From Phenylobacterium sp. (GTDB taxonomy: Bacteria; Pseudomonadota; Alphaproteobacteria; Caulobacterales; Caulobacteraceae), in the NCBI RefSeq assembly GCF_025934275.1, contig NZ_JAICYI010000001.1:62001-126000 (forward strand): a stretch of DNA of 64,000 nt, read 5' to 3'. Of this stretch, positions 1 through 7,847 are shown piece by piece. The first letter of the stretch is position 1; each line of letters opens with the position of its first letter. The notes below the pieces were generated by a model. It was given only the letters and a program-made list of their open reading frames with translations. It had not been told where the DNA came from and did not search any database. Made by a program: the position numbers and the translations under genes.

Positions 1-431
1 ATGGCGACGCCGGCCACGTCGCCCAGGCCGCAGATCAGGCCGAGCCCGCCTGCCGCAGCGGCGCAGAGCCGGGGCGCGGCCCGGACGTTCGAGGCGAGGA
101 GCCCGCCCGCGGCCAGCAGCATCGCCGCGCTCGCCACCGAGACCGCGATCGGCGGCCAGGGAAGGCCCGAGAGGCCGGCGATCCCGCCCAGGATCCAGGC
201 GCCGGGCAGCGCCAGCGCCGCGGCGCGGCAGTGCGCCGGACCGTTGAGCCCCGCGAACAGCGCGAGGGTCACGACCGGCAGGATGTCCTCGGGGCTGAGG
301 CCGAAGTGCGAGACGCCGTCGTAGAGCGGGCCGAGGCCGGTCGCCACCAGGTGCGCCTGCGCCATCCCCGGCGCGGCCCAGAGCGCGATGAACGGCGGTG
401 CGACCAGCGCGAGAAGCCGGGCGCGGCTCAT
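1..431 (-). CDS. HupE/UreJ-like membrane protein, 3' end outside window
   Basis: The reading frame starts at the ATG at 431-429 and runs off the left edge (143 codons visible). It has an N-terminal signal-like hydrophobic stretch ending near AQAH. A segment reading HFGLSPEDILPV follows, then several hydrophobic helices rich in Ala, Leu and Gly. The pattern matches small membrane proteins found next to HupE genes. Its start overlaps the stop of the upstream HupE gene (ATGA), so it is the last visible gene of a four-gene operon. HupE relatives are thought to move nickel or related metals, but no substrate can be read here. Family membership is moderately sure, function unknown. Confidence 0.6.
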   Translation of the reverse strand, partial: MSRARLLALVAPPFIALWAAPGMAQAHLVATGLGPLYDGVSHFGLSPEDILPVVTLALFAGLNGPAHCRAAALALPGAWILGGIAGLSGLPWPPIAVSVASAAMLLAAGGLLASNVRAAPRLCAAAAGGLGLICGLGDVAGVA

Positions 432-1027
432 GCCAGGGCCGCCCACAGGAAATAGGCCCCGCCGGCCATCACCGCCGCGCCCGCGCCGCGGAGGGCGTAG
501 CGGCCCCAGCCCCAGCGGTGCACCAGGCCGATGGCGATGCCCGTGGCGTGCAGCAGCCCGGTCGCGAGCACGAAGCCCAGGCTGTAGAGCAGGGCGTTCT
601 GGCCGGGCGACAGCTCCGCGCCGTGGGCATAGCCGTGGAACAGGCCGAACAGGCCGACCACCACGCCGGCGACCGCCAGCGGCGGCCGCGCCTCGGTGAG
701 CACCGCCGCGCCCAGGGTCAGGCCGGAGAGCGCGATGGCGAGCTCCGCGCCCGGCAGCGGCAGGCCGATGAGGCCCAGGAAGCCGCCCACCGCCATCACC
801 AGCGGGAAGGTCACCGGCAGCAGCCAGATGGCCGGCCGGCCGAGCTGCGCGCCCCACAGGCCCACCGCCACCATGGCGATCACGTGGTCGAGGCCGGAGA
901 TCGGGTGCATGAAGCCGCTGGCGAAGCCCACCGCCTCGCCGCGCACGATGTGCGCCGAGGCCTCGCCGGGGAGGAGCGCGGCAAGCGCCAGGACAGGCAG
1001 GGCGGCGATGATCGGCTTGCGGCTCAT
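428..1027 (-). CDS. HupE/UreJ family membrane protein
   Basis: 199 aa. A signal peptide ending around GEASA leaves a mature N-terminal His (HIVRGEAV). The hallmark HPISGLDHVIAM then carries the His/Asp/His signature of HupE/UreJ permeases, and FGLFHGYAHGAEL is a second His-rich helix. About six hydrophobic helices are evident. HupE/UreJ proteins are inner-membrane metal (nickel) permeases tied to hydrogenase or urease in other bacteria, but neither enzyme is encoded in this window. Start (1027-1025) and stop both overlap neighbours by ATGA, indicating translational coupling within the parvulin/HupE operon. Confidence 0.85.
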   Translation of the reverse strand: MSRKPIIAALPVLALAALLPGEASAHIVRGEAVGFASGFMHPISGLDHVIAMVAVGLWGAQLGRPAIWLLPVTFPLVMAVGGFLGLIGLPLPGAELAIALSGLTLGAAVLTEARPPLAVAGVVVGLFGLFHGYAHGAELSPGQNALLYSLGFVLATGLLHATGIAIGLVHRWGWGRYALRGAGAAVMAGGAYFLWAALA

Positions 1028-2040
1028 TGGGCGAGCCCGAAGACGACCGCCGCGTACTGGAAGGTCCAGGACGCGCCCGCCACGCCGATCGCGTAGGCTG
1101 GGGCGAAGGTGGCGGGCCGCGGCCAGCGGACCTCCATCAGCCGGAAGCCGCGGACCAGGGCCAGCACCATGGCGATGAAGGCCACCTGCCCGATCTCCAC
1201 CCCGACGTTGAACATGAGCAGCGCCGGCGCCAGCGAGGCGCCCGAGAGCCCCAGCGAGGTCAGCCCGCTGGCGAACCCCATGCCGTGCAGCAGGCCGAAG
1301 CCGAAGGCGGCCACCCAGGGGAAGCGGATGGTGAAGCTCGTGCCGCCCGCCTGGGCGCGCAGCGCCTCCGGGGCCACGAAGAGGATGGAGAGGGCGATCA
1401 GGGCGTTGAGCAGCGGGACCGGCAGGGCGATCAGCCCGAGCGTCGCGGCGGCCAGCGTCAGGCTGTGGGCGACGGTGAAGGCGCTGACGGTCTTCAGAAG
1501 CGTCCAGCGGTCGCGGACGATCAGGATTAGCCCCAGCACGAAGAGCAGGTGGTCGGGGCCGGTCAGGATGTGCTCCACGCCGAGCCGCAGGAAGGCGAGC
1601 ACCCCCGCCGACCCTGCGCCGCCCTGCGCGATCTTGAAGCTCGGCGCCTCGGGCCGGACGATGGTCTCGGCGGGCGGCCCGTGCGCGGGGCGCACGCGGA
1701 CGAAGACGTCGGTGATGGTGTCCTTCAGGCCCTCGATGGAGACGGTCTGCCCGGCCAGCGGATCGTGGCCCGCGGCATGCACCTTCCAGGTGCGGATCAG
1801 GAAGCCCTCGGAAGCGTATTGCGCCGCCGGCGCGGCCTCGAGCCAGCCGCTCGACAGGTGCGGCGCGAGGTGGATCGCCATGTCGCCCATGACGGGCTGC
1901 TTCCAGGTGATCCGGTAGTCGGCGGGTCCGGTCTGGTCGATCTCGAGGTAGGCGGGACGCACCTCGTGGGCGGCCGCCGGGCCGGCCAGCCCGAGTCCCG
2001 GCAGCAGCAGCAGGAGGAGGACGGCGAGGAGGCGCCTCAT
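1024..2040 (-). CDS. HupE/UreJ family protein with periplasmic N-terminal domain
   Basis: 338 aa. A Leu-rich signal peptide (residues 1-24) precedes a soluble beta-rich domain of about 120 residues (begins HEVRPAYLEID). A HupE-like membrane domain follows with LGVEHILTGPDHLLFVLGL and FGFGLLHGMGFASGL, the conserved His/Asp helices of the larger HupE_UreJ_2-type proteins. It overlaps the parvulin gene upstream by four bases and the next HupE gene by ATGA. Known family role: putative metal transport. The soluble domain may capture substrate or be a folding client of the adjacent isomerase; this is inference. Confidence 0.85.
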   Translation of the reverse strand: MRRLLAVLLLLLLPGLGLAGPAAAHEVRPAYLEIDQTGPADYRITWKQPVMGDMAIHLAPHLSSGWLEAAPAAQYASEGFLIRTWKVHAAGHDPLAGQTVSIEGLKDTITDVFVRVRPAHGPPAETIVRPEAPSFKIAQGGAGSAGVLAFLRLGVEHILTGPDHLLFVLGLILIVRDRWTLLKTVSAFTVAHSLTLAAATLGLIALPVPLLNALIALSILFVAPEALRAQAGGTSFTIRFPWVAAFGFGLLHGMGFASGLTSLGLSGASLAPALLMFNVGVEIGQVAFIAMVLALVRGFRLMEVRWPRPATFAPAYAIGVAGASWTFQYAAVVFGLAQ

Positions 2041-2972
2041 CGCCCGCCCGCCCGGTCGTCGCGCACCACCGTGAAGCGCCGCGCGAGCTTCGCCAGCGCC
2101 GCATCGTTCGCCGCCCCCTGCGCGTCCTGCAGATAATCCGTGCGGACCGCGTCGCGCACCTCGCCGAACGGCTGGCGGCCGGGAGCCTCGCGGGCGTCGA
2201 CATGGATCAGGTGCCAGCCGTAGGCCGACCGGTAGGGCCCCGACCAGCGTCCGACCGGCGCCGCGAACACCGCCTGCGTGAACGGCGTATGGCCGAACAG
2301 CCGCGCCACCTGCTGCGGTCCGTAGGCCGAGAAGTCGTAGAGGTCGGGGAACGCGTCGCCGCGGTCCGGCGCGCGGGAAAGATCGTTCGGCAGCGTCTTC
2401 AGCACGGCCGCCGCGCGGGCCTCGGCCGCCGCGTCGCCGCTCGCCTGGGCGGAAAAGAACACGTGGCTGAAGGTGGCCCGCGCGGGCGTCGCATAGCGGG
2501 CCGCATGGGCCGCGTAGTAGGCCGCGAGCTGCGCCTCGCTGGGCTCGGCCGGCGGGCTCAGGTCCTGCACCAGGAACTGCATCTTCTGGGCGATGCGCCG
2601 CCGCACGATCTCGTCGTCCTGGCCGAGCTTCAGCGCCTCGCCCTCGCGGAACAGCATCTCGTCGTGGATGTCGCGCTGGACCAGCGCCTCCAGCGTCGGC
2701 GGATCGGGCCTGAGGCCGAACTGCAGGGCGTAGCTGTTGGCGATCTGGGCGACGTGGGCCGGCGTGACCTCGATGCGGTAGAGGCTCTCGTGCCGCCGCC
2801 AGGCCTGCCCCGCGGCGAACAGCACGAAGCCCGCCAGCAGGAAGTGGACCAGCGGCTCGCGCGCCAGGCGGCCGAACACGCGCCGCGCCACCGTCCCTCG
2901 CGGCGCCGCGGCCTCCGCCGAGCGCCCGACACGGACCGCACCCAAACCCAAGGAACTCGCAAGCTCACGCAC
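2037..2972 (-). CDS. Membrane-anchored parvulin-type peptidyl-prolyl isomerase
   Basis: Up to 311 aa. A hydrophobic anchor lies at about residues 41-58 (REPLVHFLLAGFVLFAAG). It is followed by a SurA/PpiC-like helical region and a rotamase-like C-terminal domain ending with the motif SAYGWHLIHVD, typical of parvulins (GWHxIxV). It acts on periplasmic or membrane proteins as a folding helper. It is the first gene of the operon with three HupE-like proteins and its stop overlaps the next start. The GTG at 2972 gives the longest frame; an internal start closer to the membrane helix is possible because residues 1-35 look poorly conserved in type. Confidence 0.8.
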   Translation of the reverse strand: MRELASSLGLGAVRVGRSAEAAAPRGTVARRVFGRLAREPLVHFLLAGFVLFAAGQAWRRHESLYRIEVTPAHVAQIANSYALQFGLRPDPPTLEALVQRDIHDEMLFREGEALKLGQDDEIVRRRIAQKMQFLVQDLSPPAEPSEAQLAAYYAAHAARYATPARATFSHVFFSAQASGDAAAEARAAAVLKTLPNDLSRAPDRGDAFPDLYDFSAYGPQQVARLFGHTPFTQAVFAAPVGRWSGPYRSAYGWHLIHVDAREAPGRQPFGEVRDAVRTDYLQDAQGAANDAALAKLARRFTVVRDDRAGGR

Positions 2973-3166
2973 CGCGCGGACCCCCGTCGACAGCGTGGCC
3001 TGACGTTAGCGCCGGCGCCGCGCGGCGACAGCCTGTTCGCGCATCTGTTCCGCCATGCGGAACTCTCCCGTCAACCGGCTGGAACGGGGGCGCGGCGGGG
3101 CAATAGTCGTCGCCGGGTGCGGACCGCGAGGTCCGGAAGGCTTAACCGCTGAGGGGTGGAGCGACG

Positions 3167-4231
3167 ATGATGCGAGCGTCCGTGATTGCCCTCGTCGTGG
3201 CGCTCGGCCTCGGCGCGCCCGCCGCGCGGGCCGAAAGCGCGCCGCCGGGATTCGCGGCCAAGCTGCAGCAGGTGGTGACCCGCGACGGCGCGCCGGGGGT
3301 CACGGCCCTGGTGATGAAGAACGGGCGGCTGCTCTACCGGCTGGACAAGGGCGCCATCGCGCCCGACGCCCAGCTCCCGATCGCCTCGGCCTCGAAGTGG
3401 ATGACGGCCAGCCTGGTGATGACTGTCGTCGACCAGGGAAAGCTGGAGTTGGACGAGCCGATCGGCAGGCGTCTTCCCGAGTTCACCGGCAAGGCGGGAC
3501 GGATCACCCTGCGCGAGCTGCTGTCGTTCACCGCCGGCCAGGGCGGGCTGAAACCCGACATGTTCGACCTGCGCCAGGACCCGCACATCAGCCTGGCGGC
3601 GGCGGCGGCCCAGGTGGCGGCCCGGCCGCTCGTCGACGAACCGGGGACCACCTTCCGCTACGGCGGTCCCTCGATGCAGGTGGCTGGCGCCCTGGTGGAG
3701 CAGGCCACGGGCAAAAGCTGGGCGGCGCTGTTCCAGGAGCGGATCGCCGGCCCCCTGGGACTTTCCCACACCTACTGGGCCAATCCGTTGATGCCGGGTC
3801 TGAAGCCGGAGACGGTGCGCAATCCCAACCTGCAGGCCGGCGTCTACACCACGGCCGACGACTACGCGAAGTTCCTGACCATGCTCGCGGCCGGCGGCGT
3901 CTATCACGGCCGGCGCATCCTCTCGGCCAAGGCGGTCGACGAGATGGAGACCTGGCAGACCCGCGGACGGACCATGGCCTACCTACCGCCGGGCGCAGGG
4001 CCCATCGACAAGTACGCCCTCGGCAACTGGTGTGACACGGTGGAGGGGAACAGCGACCGCTGCTGGCTCGTCTCCAGTCCCGGCGCCTACGGGACCTTCC
4101 CGTGGATCGACCGGCGCAGCGGCCTCTACGGCGTCTTCTTCCTGAAGCTCAGGCTGCCGGCGGTCGCGAAGGACCTGCGCGAGGCCCGCGACATCGCCAT
4201 CGCCGCCGACGCCGGCGGGCGGTCCGGCTAG
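3167..4231 (+). CDS. Serine hydrolase, class C beta-lactamase-like
   Basis: 354 aa with an N-terminal signal peptide (ALGLGAPAARA). The catalytic SxxK tetrad is S74-A-S-K77 (IASASKWMTAS). A Tyr-containing motif, FRYGGPSMQV, sits where the YxN/YSN element of penicillin-binding-like serine hydrolases is expected. Secreted members of this family are esterases, peptidases or beta-lactamases, and specificity cannot be told. ATG 3167 is preceded by the purine-rich GAGGGGTGGA at 3151-3160. It stands alone on this strand and converges with the IclR gene, whose stop is 18 bp away. Confidence 0.85.
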   Translation: MMRASVIALVVALGLGAPAARAESAPPGFAAKLQQVVTRDGAPGVTALVMKNGRLLYRLDKGAIAPDAQLPIASASKWMTASLVMTVVDQGKLELDEPIGRRLPEFTGKAGRITLRELLSFTAGQGGLKPDMFDLRQDPHISLAAAAAQVAARPLVDEPGTTFRYGGPSMQVAGALVEQATGKSWAALFQERIAGPLGLSHTYWANPLMPGLKPETVRNPNLQAGVYTTADDYAKFLTMLAAGGVYHGRRILSAKAVDEMETWQTRGRTMAYLPPGAGPIDKYALGNWCDTVEGNSDRCWLVSSPGAYGTFPWIDRRSGLYGVFFLKLRLPAVAKDLREARDIAIAADAGGRSG

Positions 4232-4248
4232 ACCCCCCGGCGCTGGCC

Positions 4249-5040
4249 TCAGGCCGCTTCGGCCGCCTCGCGCACCTGCACGAAGCCCTCGACGATCGCC
4301 TGGCCCAGCGCCTGCAGCGGCGCGAGGTAGCGCCCGATCGCCTGCCCCTCGGTCATCGCCGAGCGGTAGTAGAAGAAGTTCATCGCCGCGAGCGGGCTCT
4401 CCTCGGTCCCCGGCTCCAGGAGCGGGATCGCGAAGCTCTGGGTGGGGTTGGACCGCGGCCGGCCGATGGTGGCGTAGCCCGCGCTGCGCACCCGATCGAC
4501 CAGCGCCTCCAGGTGGGCCGCCTCCTCGCGGATCGCGAGCTCGTCGCCCGAGGCGCGCAGCACGCTCAGGATGAAGCCGCGCTCCTCCGCCGAGCAGTAG
4601 GCGAAGAAAGCGCGGCCCAGCGCGCTCTGGATCATGTGCACCCGCCGGTTCAGGAAGTTCTGCTCGCGGGAGAAGGGGCTCAGGTGGCGGGTGGTGAACC
4701 GCACCACCATGGCGTCGCTCTCCGCCGTCGCCAGCGACACCTGCCACTTGTACTGCCGCGTGAAGGCCTCCATCAGCGGCCGGGCCACGTCGACCACCAT
4801 GTCGCGGTGGCGCACGCCGGAGGAGAGCCGCAGCACCGCCTCGGTCAGGGCATAGCCGTCGCGGCGCGAGATGCGCACCACGTAGCCGGCGCCGATCAGG
4901 GTGTCCAACAGGCGCACCAGCGACGACTTCGGCAGGCGGGTGATCTCGTGCAGGGCCGCCAGCGTGGTCACCCGGCTCTGGTTCAGCGCTTCCAGGATCT
5001 GAAGCGCCTTGGCGACGGTGTGCACCTGCCCGTCATCCAT
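4249..5040 (-). CDS. IclR family transcriptional regulator
   Basis: 263 aa from the ATG at 5040-5038. An N-terminal winged helix reads VAKALQILEALNQSR...LPKSSLVRLLDTL, the IclR DNA-binding helices. It is followed by the effector-binding domain with HMIQSALGRAFFAYCS and the C-terminal NPTQSFAIPLL segment. IclR proteins bind small carboxylic or aromatic effectors and usually control adjacent catabolic genes. The gene is divergent from the hydrolase/SDR pair beginning at 5212, and a palindromic IclR-like site lies between them. An in-frame start at 5118 would add 26 residues but would overlap that palindrome and extend beyond the family's usual N-terminus. Confidence 0.9.
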   Translation of the reverse strand: MDDGQVHTVAKALQILEALNQSRVTTLAALHEITRLPKSSLVRLLDTLIGAGYVVRISRRDGYALTEAVLRLSSGVRHRDMVVDVARPLMEAFTRQYKWQVSLATAESDAMVVRFTTRHLSPFSREQNFLNRRVHMIQSALGRAFFAYCSAEERGFILSVLRASGDELAIREEAAHLEALVDRVRSAGYATIGRPRSNPTQSFAIPLLEPGTEESPLAAMNFFYYRSAMTEGQAIGRYLAPLQALGQAIVEGFVQVREAAEAA

Positions 5041-5076
5041 GGCGACCCCCACACCCGCGGCCGACCGACCGCTCAA

Positions 5077-5105
5077 ATTCCGCCCTTTGGAATAACCCAA
5101 TTCCA
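5077..5105. promoter_or_regulatory. Putative IclR-type operator, three half-sites
   Basis: The divergent intergenic region holds TGGAAT-N6-ATTCCA (5088-5105). This is a perfect inverted repeat similar to the IclR consensus TGGAAATNATTTCCA. An extra ATTCC half-site lies at 5077-5081, pairing with GGAAT 5089-5093 over 7 nt. The site is 37-64 bp upstream of the IclR start, in a position to control both directions. Repeats are seen directly; binding by the neighbouring regulator is inference. Confidence 0.6.
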
Positions 5106-5211
5106 CCCGGCGCGACACCAGCGCTATCGGCTAGCTGTGGCCGGCCGGTCGGGTTGTCGAACCCGCCGTGCGAAAACCGAAGGTCAAGGGCGCAGGTCAA
5201 AGGGGGCGTTC

Positions 5212-5964
5212 GTGAGTGGCCGCAGCGGATCAGTGCGCGCCGAGGACGGGGTCAACCTCGCCTGGCGGACCGACGGGCCGCCGGACGCGCCGCCGCTGCT
5301 GCTCTGCACCATGGCCACCGCCGCCATGTCCGTCTGGGACCCGCTGGTCGCGGCCCTGGCCGACCGCTGGCTGGTCATCCGCCACGACCGGCGCGGCGAG
5401 GGCGACAGCGATCCCGGTGCGCCGGAGAGCCACAGCTTCGGCGCCTACGCCCGCGACGCGCTGGCCGTGCTGGACCGGCTGGAGCAGCCGGCGGCCCACG
5501 TCTGCGGCATGGCCTTCGGCAGCCGGGTCGCCGTGCGCCTGGCGCTCGACGCGCCGGACCGCGTGCTGAGCCTCGCCCTCTTCGACGCCACCGGAGGGCC
5601 CCCGGCCGGCGAGGCCGAGCGCCGCGCCGGCAATCAACGGGCCGCGAGCCTGCGGGCCGCCGCAGGCCTGGCCGGCGTCGCCCGCGATCCGGCCTGGTTC
5701 GCCCGCCGTGATCCGGCCGGCGCCGGGCTCTCGGTCAATGCCCTGAGGGCCCAGCCCGCCTGGACGCCCGGTCTTTCCACCATCTCGGTCCCAGCCCTTG
5801 TCGCCTGCGGCGAACAGGACCCCAATTTCGACGGCGCGCGGCGCCTGGCCCGCGAGATCCCGCGCGCGCGGTTCGAGCCCATGCCGATGACCGGCCACGG
5901 CTCGATCGTGCAGCGGCCGGACCTCGTCACGGCGCTGCTGCGCAGCTACCTGGAGGATGCATGA
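5212..5964 (+). CDS. Alpha/beta-hydrolase-fold protein with Ala at the nucleophile position
   Basis: 250 aa from GTG 5212, with AAAGGGGG just upstream. The fold is clear: HDRRGEGDS after strand 4, the nucleophile elbow, an Asp in ACGEQDPNF and a His in MTGHGSIV near the C-terminus. This resembles 3-oxoadipate enol-lactonase-like hydrolases. The elbow reads CGMAFGS, so residue 101 is Ala (codon GCC) where the G-x-S-x-G serine is expected. The protein may therefore be non-hydrolytic or use another mechanism. It is the first gene of an operon with the SDR at 5961 (ATGA overlap), divergent from the IclR gene and probably controlled by it. Confidence 0.85.
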   Translation: MSGRSGSVRAEDGVNLAWRTDGPPDAPPLLLCTMATAAMSVWDPLVAALADRWLVIRHDRRGEGDSDPGAPESHSFGAYARDALAVLDRLEQPAAHVCGMAFGSRVAVRLALDAPDRVLSLALFDATGGPPAGEAERRAGNQRAASLRAAAGLAGVARDPAWFARRDPAGAGLSVNALRAQPAWTPGLSTISVPALVACGEQDPNFDGARRLAREIPRARFEPMPMTGHGSIVQRPDLVTALLRSYLEDA

Positions 5965-6743
5965 AGACGGCTTTGGTGACGGGCGCGGGCTCGGGGATCG
6001 GCGCGGCGACCGCGAGGCGCTTCGCCAAAGGGGGCGCCCACGTGGGCGTGCTCGACCGCAACGCCGAGGGCGCGCGGGCGACCGCGGCCCAACTCGCCGC
6101 GGCGGGCTTGAGCGCCGAGGCCCTGGTCTGCGACGTGACCGACGCAGACGCTTTGGAGGCCGCCGCCGCCGGGCTCGCGGCCCGCCGCGGCGGCATCGAC
6201 GCCACGGTCTGCGCCGCCGGCGTCGCCAGCCGCCGCACCATCGCGCAGATGTCGCCGGCCGACTGGCGCCGCGTCATCGACGTGAACCTCACCGGCGCCT
6301 TCCTGGGCATCAAGTCGACCGCCGCCCACGCCAGTCCCGCGGGCTGCGCGATCACCATCGTCTCCTCGGTCGCGGCCGAGCACGTCGCCTACCTGAGCGG
6401 CGTGCACTACGCCTCCAGCAAGGCCGGCATCACCGGCCTCGTGCGCCACGCCGCCTTCGAGCTCGGCCGCCGCCAGATCCGGGTCAACGCCGTGGGACCG
6501 GGGCCGATGTCCAACCGCATGGGCGGCGGCCAGGTGGATCCCGCCCGGCAGGCGGCCTCGGCCCGCAACCTGCCGCTGCAGCGGGTCGTCGAGCCGGGCG
6601 ACGTGGCCGAGGTCTGCTGGTTCCTCGCGAGCCCCGCTGCGCGCGCGGTGAGCGGCGTCTACCTGCCCGTGGACTGCGGCTTCCTGACCAGCCGCGGCGC
6701 GGCCTACCAGCATTACTTCGAGCTGCACGAGGAGGCCTTCTAG
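5961..6743 (+). CDS. SDR family oxidoreductase
   Basis: 260 aa classical short-chain dehydrogenase. It has the cofactor loop TGAGSGIG near the N-terminus, VCAAGVAS in place of the NNAG motif, a catalytic Ser in VSSVAAEHVAY and the YASSK (YxxxK) pair. The C-terminal segment VSGVYLPVDCGF is typical of classical SDRs. It overlaps the hydrolase-fold gene by ATGA, so the two are co-translated. Likely an NAD(P)-dependent alcohol or keto reduction step in a small catabolic route governed by the divergent IclR regulator; the substrate is unknown. Confidence 0.9.
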   Translation: MKTALVTGAGSGIGAATARRFAKGGAHVGVLDRNAEGARATAAQLAAAGLSAEALVCDVTDADALEAAAAGLAARRGGIDATVCAAGVASRRTIAQMSPADWRRVIDVNLTGAFLGIKSTAAHASPAGCAITIVSSVAAEHVAYLSGVHYASSKAGITGLVRHAAFELGRRQIRVNAVGPGPMSNRMGGGQVDPARQAASARNLPLQRVVEPGDVAEVCWFLASPAARAVSGVYLPVDCGFLTSRGAAYQHYFELHEEAF

Positions 6744-6766
6744 GCCGTCGCACGAAGGGGAGCATC

Positions 6767-7729
6767 ATGAGACGCCTTCTCGCACTTGCCGCGGCGCTCG
6801 CGATCCAGGGGTCTTCCGCGGCCGCGGCCGACGATGCGGCCTGCGCCGCGCGCCCGATCACCGCCGGCTACGGCGCCGACGGGGCCTACGGCGTCGAGAC
6901 CGAACAGCTCGCAAATCCAGGCGACGCCAACGACCAGATGACCATCTACGTCCCAAAGGGCGTGAAGGGGCCCCGGCCTGTCGTCTTCTTCGCCCATGGG
7001 TTCGGACCCGGGGTCGCCACCACCTACGCCGACATCATCCGCCACATGGTGAGCAAGGGCTATGTCGTCGTGTTCTCGACCTATCCGATGCGCGGCGTCA
7101 CGATCGATCAGCGCTACGACAGCCTTTGGCAGGGGTTTGCCGCGGCCGCTGCGCAGTTCGCCGCCCGGATGGATCTGAGCCGCGTCGCGTTCGTCGGACA
7201 TTCCTTCGGCGGCGGCGCGGTTCCGGCGATGGCCTACAAGGGGCTCATCGAGAACGGGTGGGGAAGGAACGGCGCCTTCCTGATGGAGCTGGCGCCTTGG
7301 TATTCCTACCAGATCACCGACGCGAAGTTCGCAGCCCTGCCCGCGCGAGCGGTCCAGTTCGTCGAGGTTTACGATGACGATGAGGTGAACGATCAGCGGA
7401 TGGCGATCGACCTCTACAAGACGAGCCGCGCCACCGACCGCTTCTATGTCCTGGTGCAGTCCAGCCCGACCTGCGCCTTCACGGCCAACCACGCCACGCC
7501 GGGACGCAATGAATCGGCGCTGCAAAAGCAATACGCCGTCTCGCGCCCCTTCGACGAGCTGGCAGACTGGGCGTTCGACGGCCACGCCGCGGCGCGCGCG
7601 GCGCTGGAAGCGCTCGGCGAAGCAAGCTCTGGATATCAGCCGCTGCGCCGCCTGGCCGCGCCCGAACCGGGCCGTCCCGAGGCGTTCTACCATTACCCTT
7701 GGTCCGATAAGCGGAATCCACGTTTCTGA
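6767..7729 (+). CDS. Secreted alpha/beta hydrolase (chlorophyllase/PETase-like fold)
   Basis: 320 aa starting at ATG 6767 behind GAAGGGG. A signal peptide (residues 1-22, ending AAAAD) precedes an alpha/beta hydrolase domain. It has an HGFGPG oxyanion region, a GHSFGGG nucleophile elbow (Ser present), and acidic and His residues later (VYDDDE, ANHATPG). Family: dienelactone-hydrolase/chlorophyllase-like secreted esterases. It follows the SDR by 23 bp on the same strand and may belong to the same transcript. Substrate unknown. Unlike the hydrolase-fold protein two genes upstream, its nucleophile is intact. Confidence 0.8.
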   Translation: MRRLLALAAALAIQGSSAAAADDAACAARPITAGYGADGAYGVETEQLANPGDANDQMTIYVPKGVKGPRPVVFFAHGFGPGVATTYADIIRHMVSKGYVVVFSTYPMRGVTIDQRYDSLWQGFAAAAAQFAARMDLSRVAFVGHSFGGGAVPAMAYKGLIENGWGRNGAFLMELAPWYSYQITDAKFAALPARAVQFVEVYDDDEVNDQRMAIDLYKTSRATDRFYVLVQSSPTCAFTANHATPGRNESALQKQYAVSRPFDELADWAFDGHAAARAALEALGEASSGYQPLRRLAAPEPGRPEAFYHYPWSDKRNPRF

Positions 7730-7808
7730 CGATCCTGAGGGCTCGCGCTTTGCCCCGCGCACCAGGTGATCCGCGCCCGCCATGTCGCTTGAGTTCCGCC
7801 GGCGCCTG

Positions 7809-7847
7809 ATGTGATCTCCCGCTCGTCAGCGGGGCGGGAATCACATG
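7809..7847 (+). promoter_or_regulatory. Hairpin spanning the start codon of the DUF4337 gene
   Basis: ATGTGAT (7809-7815) and ATCACAT (7840-7846) are perfect inverted repeats. Between them TCCCGC and GCGGGA-type segments extend the stem. The ATG start codon at 7845 and the G-rich stretch that would serve as ribosome site lie inside the 3' arm. Such a fold would occlude initiation. The repeat is directly visible; a regulatory role is inference. Confidence 0.45.

Noticed and set aside
3035-3050. GTTC repeat resembling an alphaproteobacterial LexA box
   Set aside because: The spacing is 8 nt, whereas the consensus needs GTTC-N7-GTTC.
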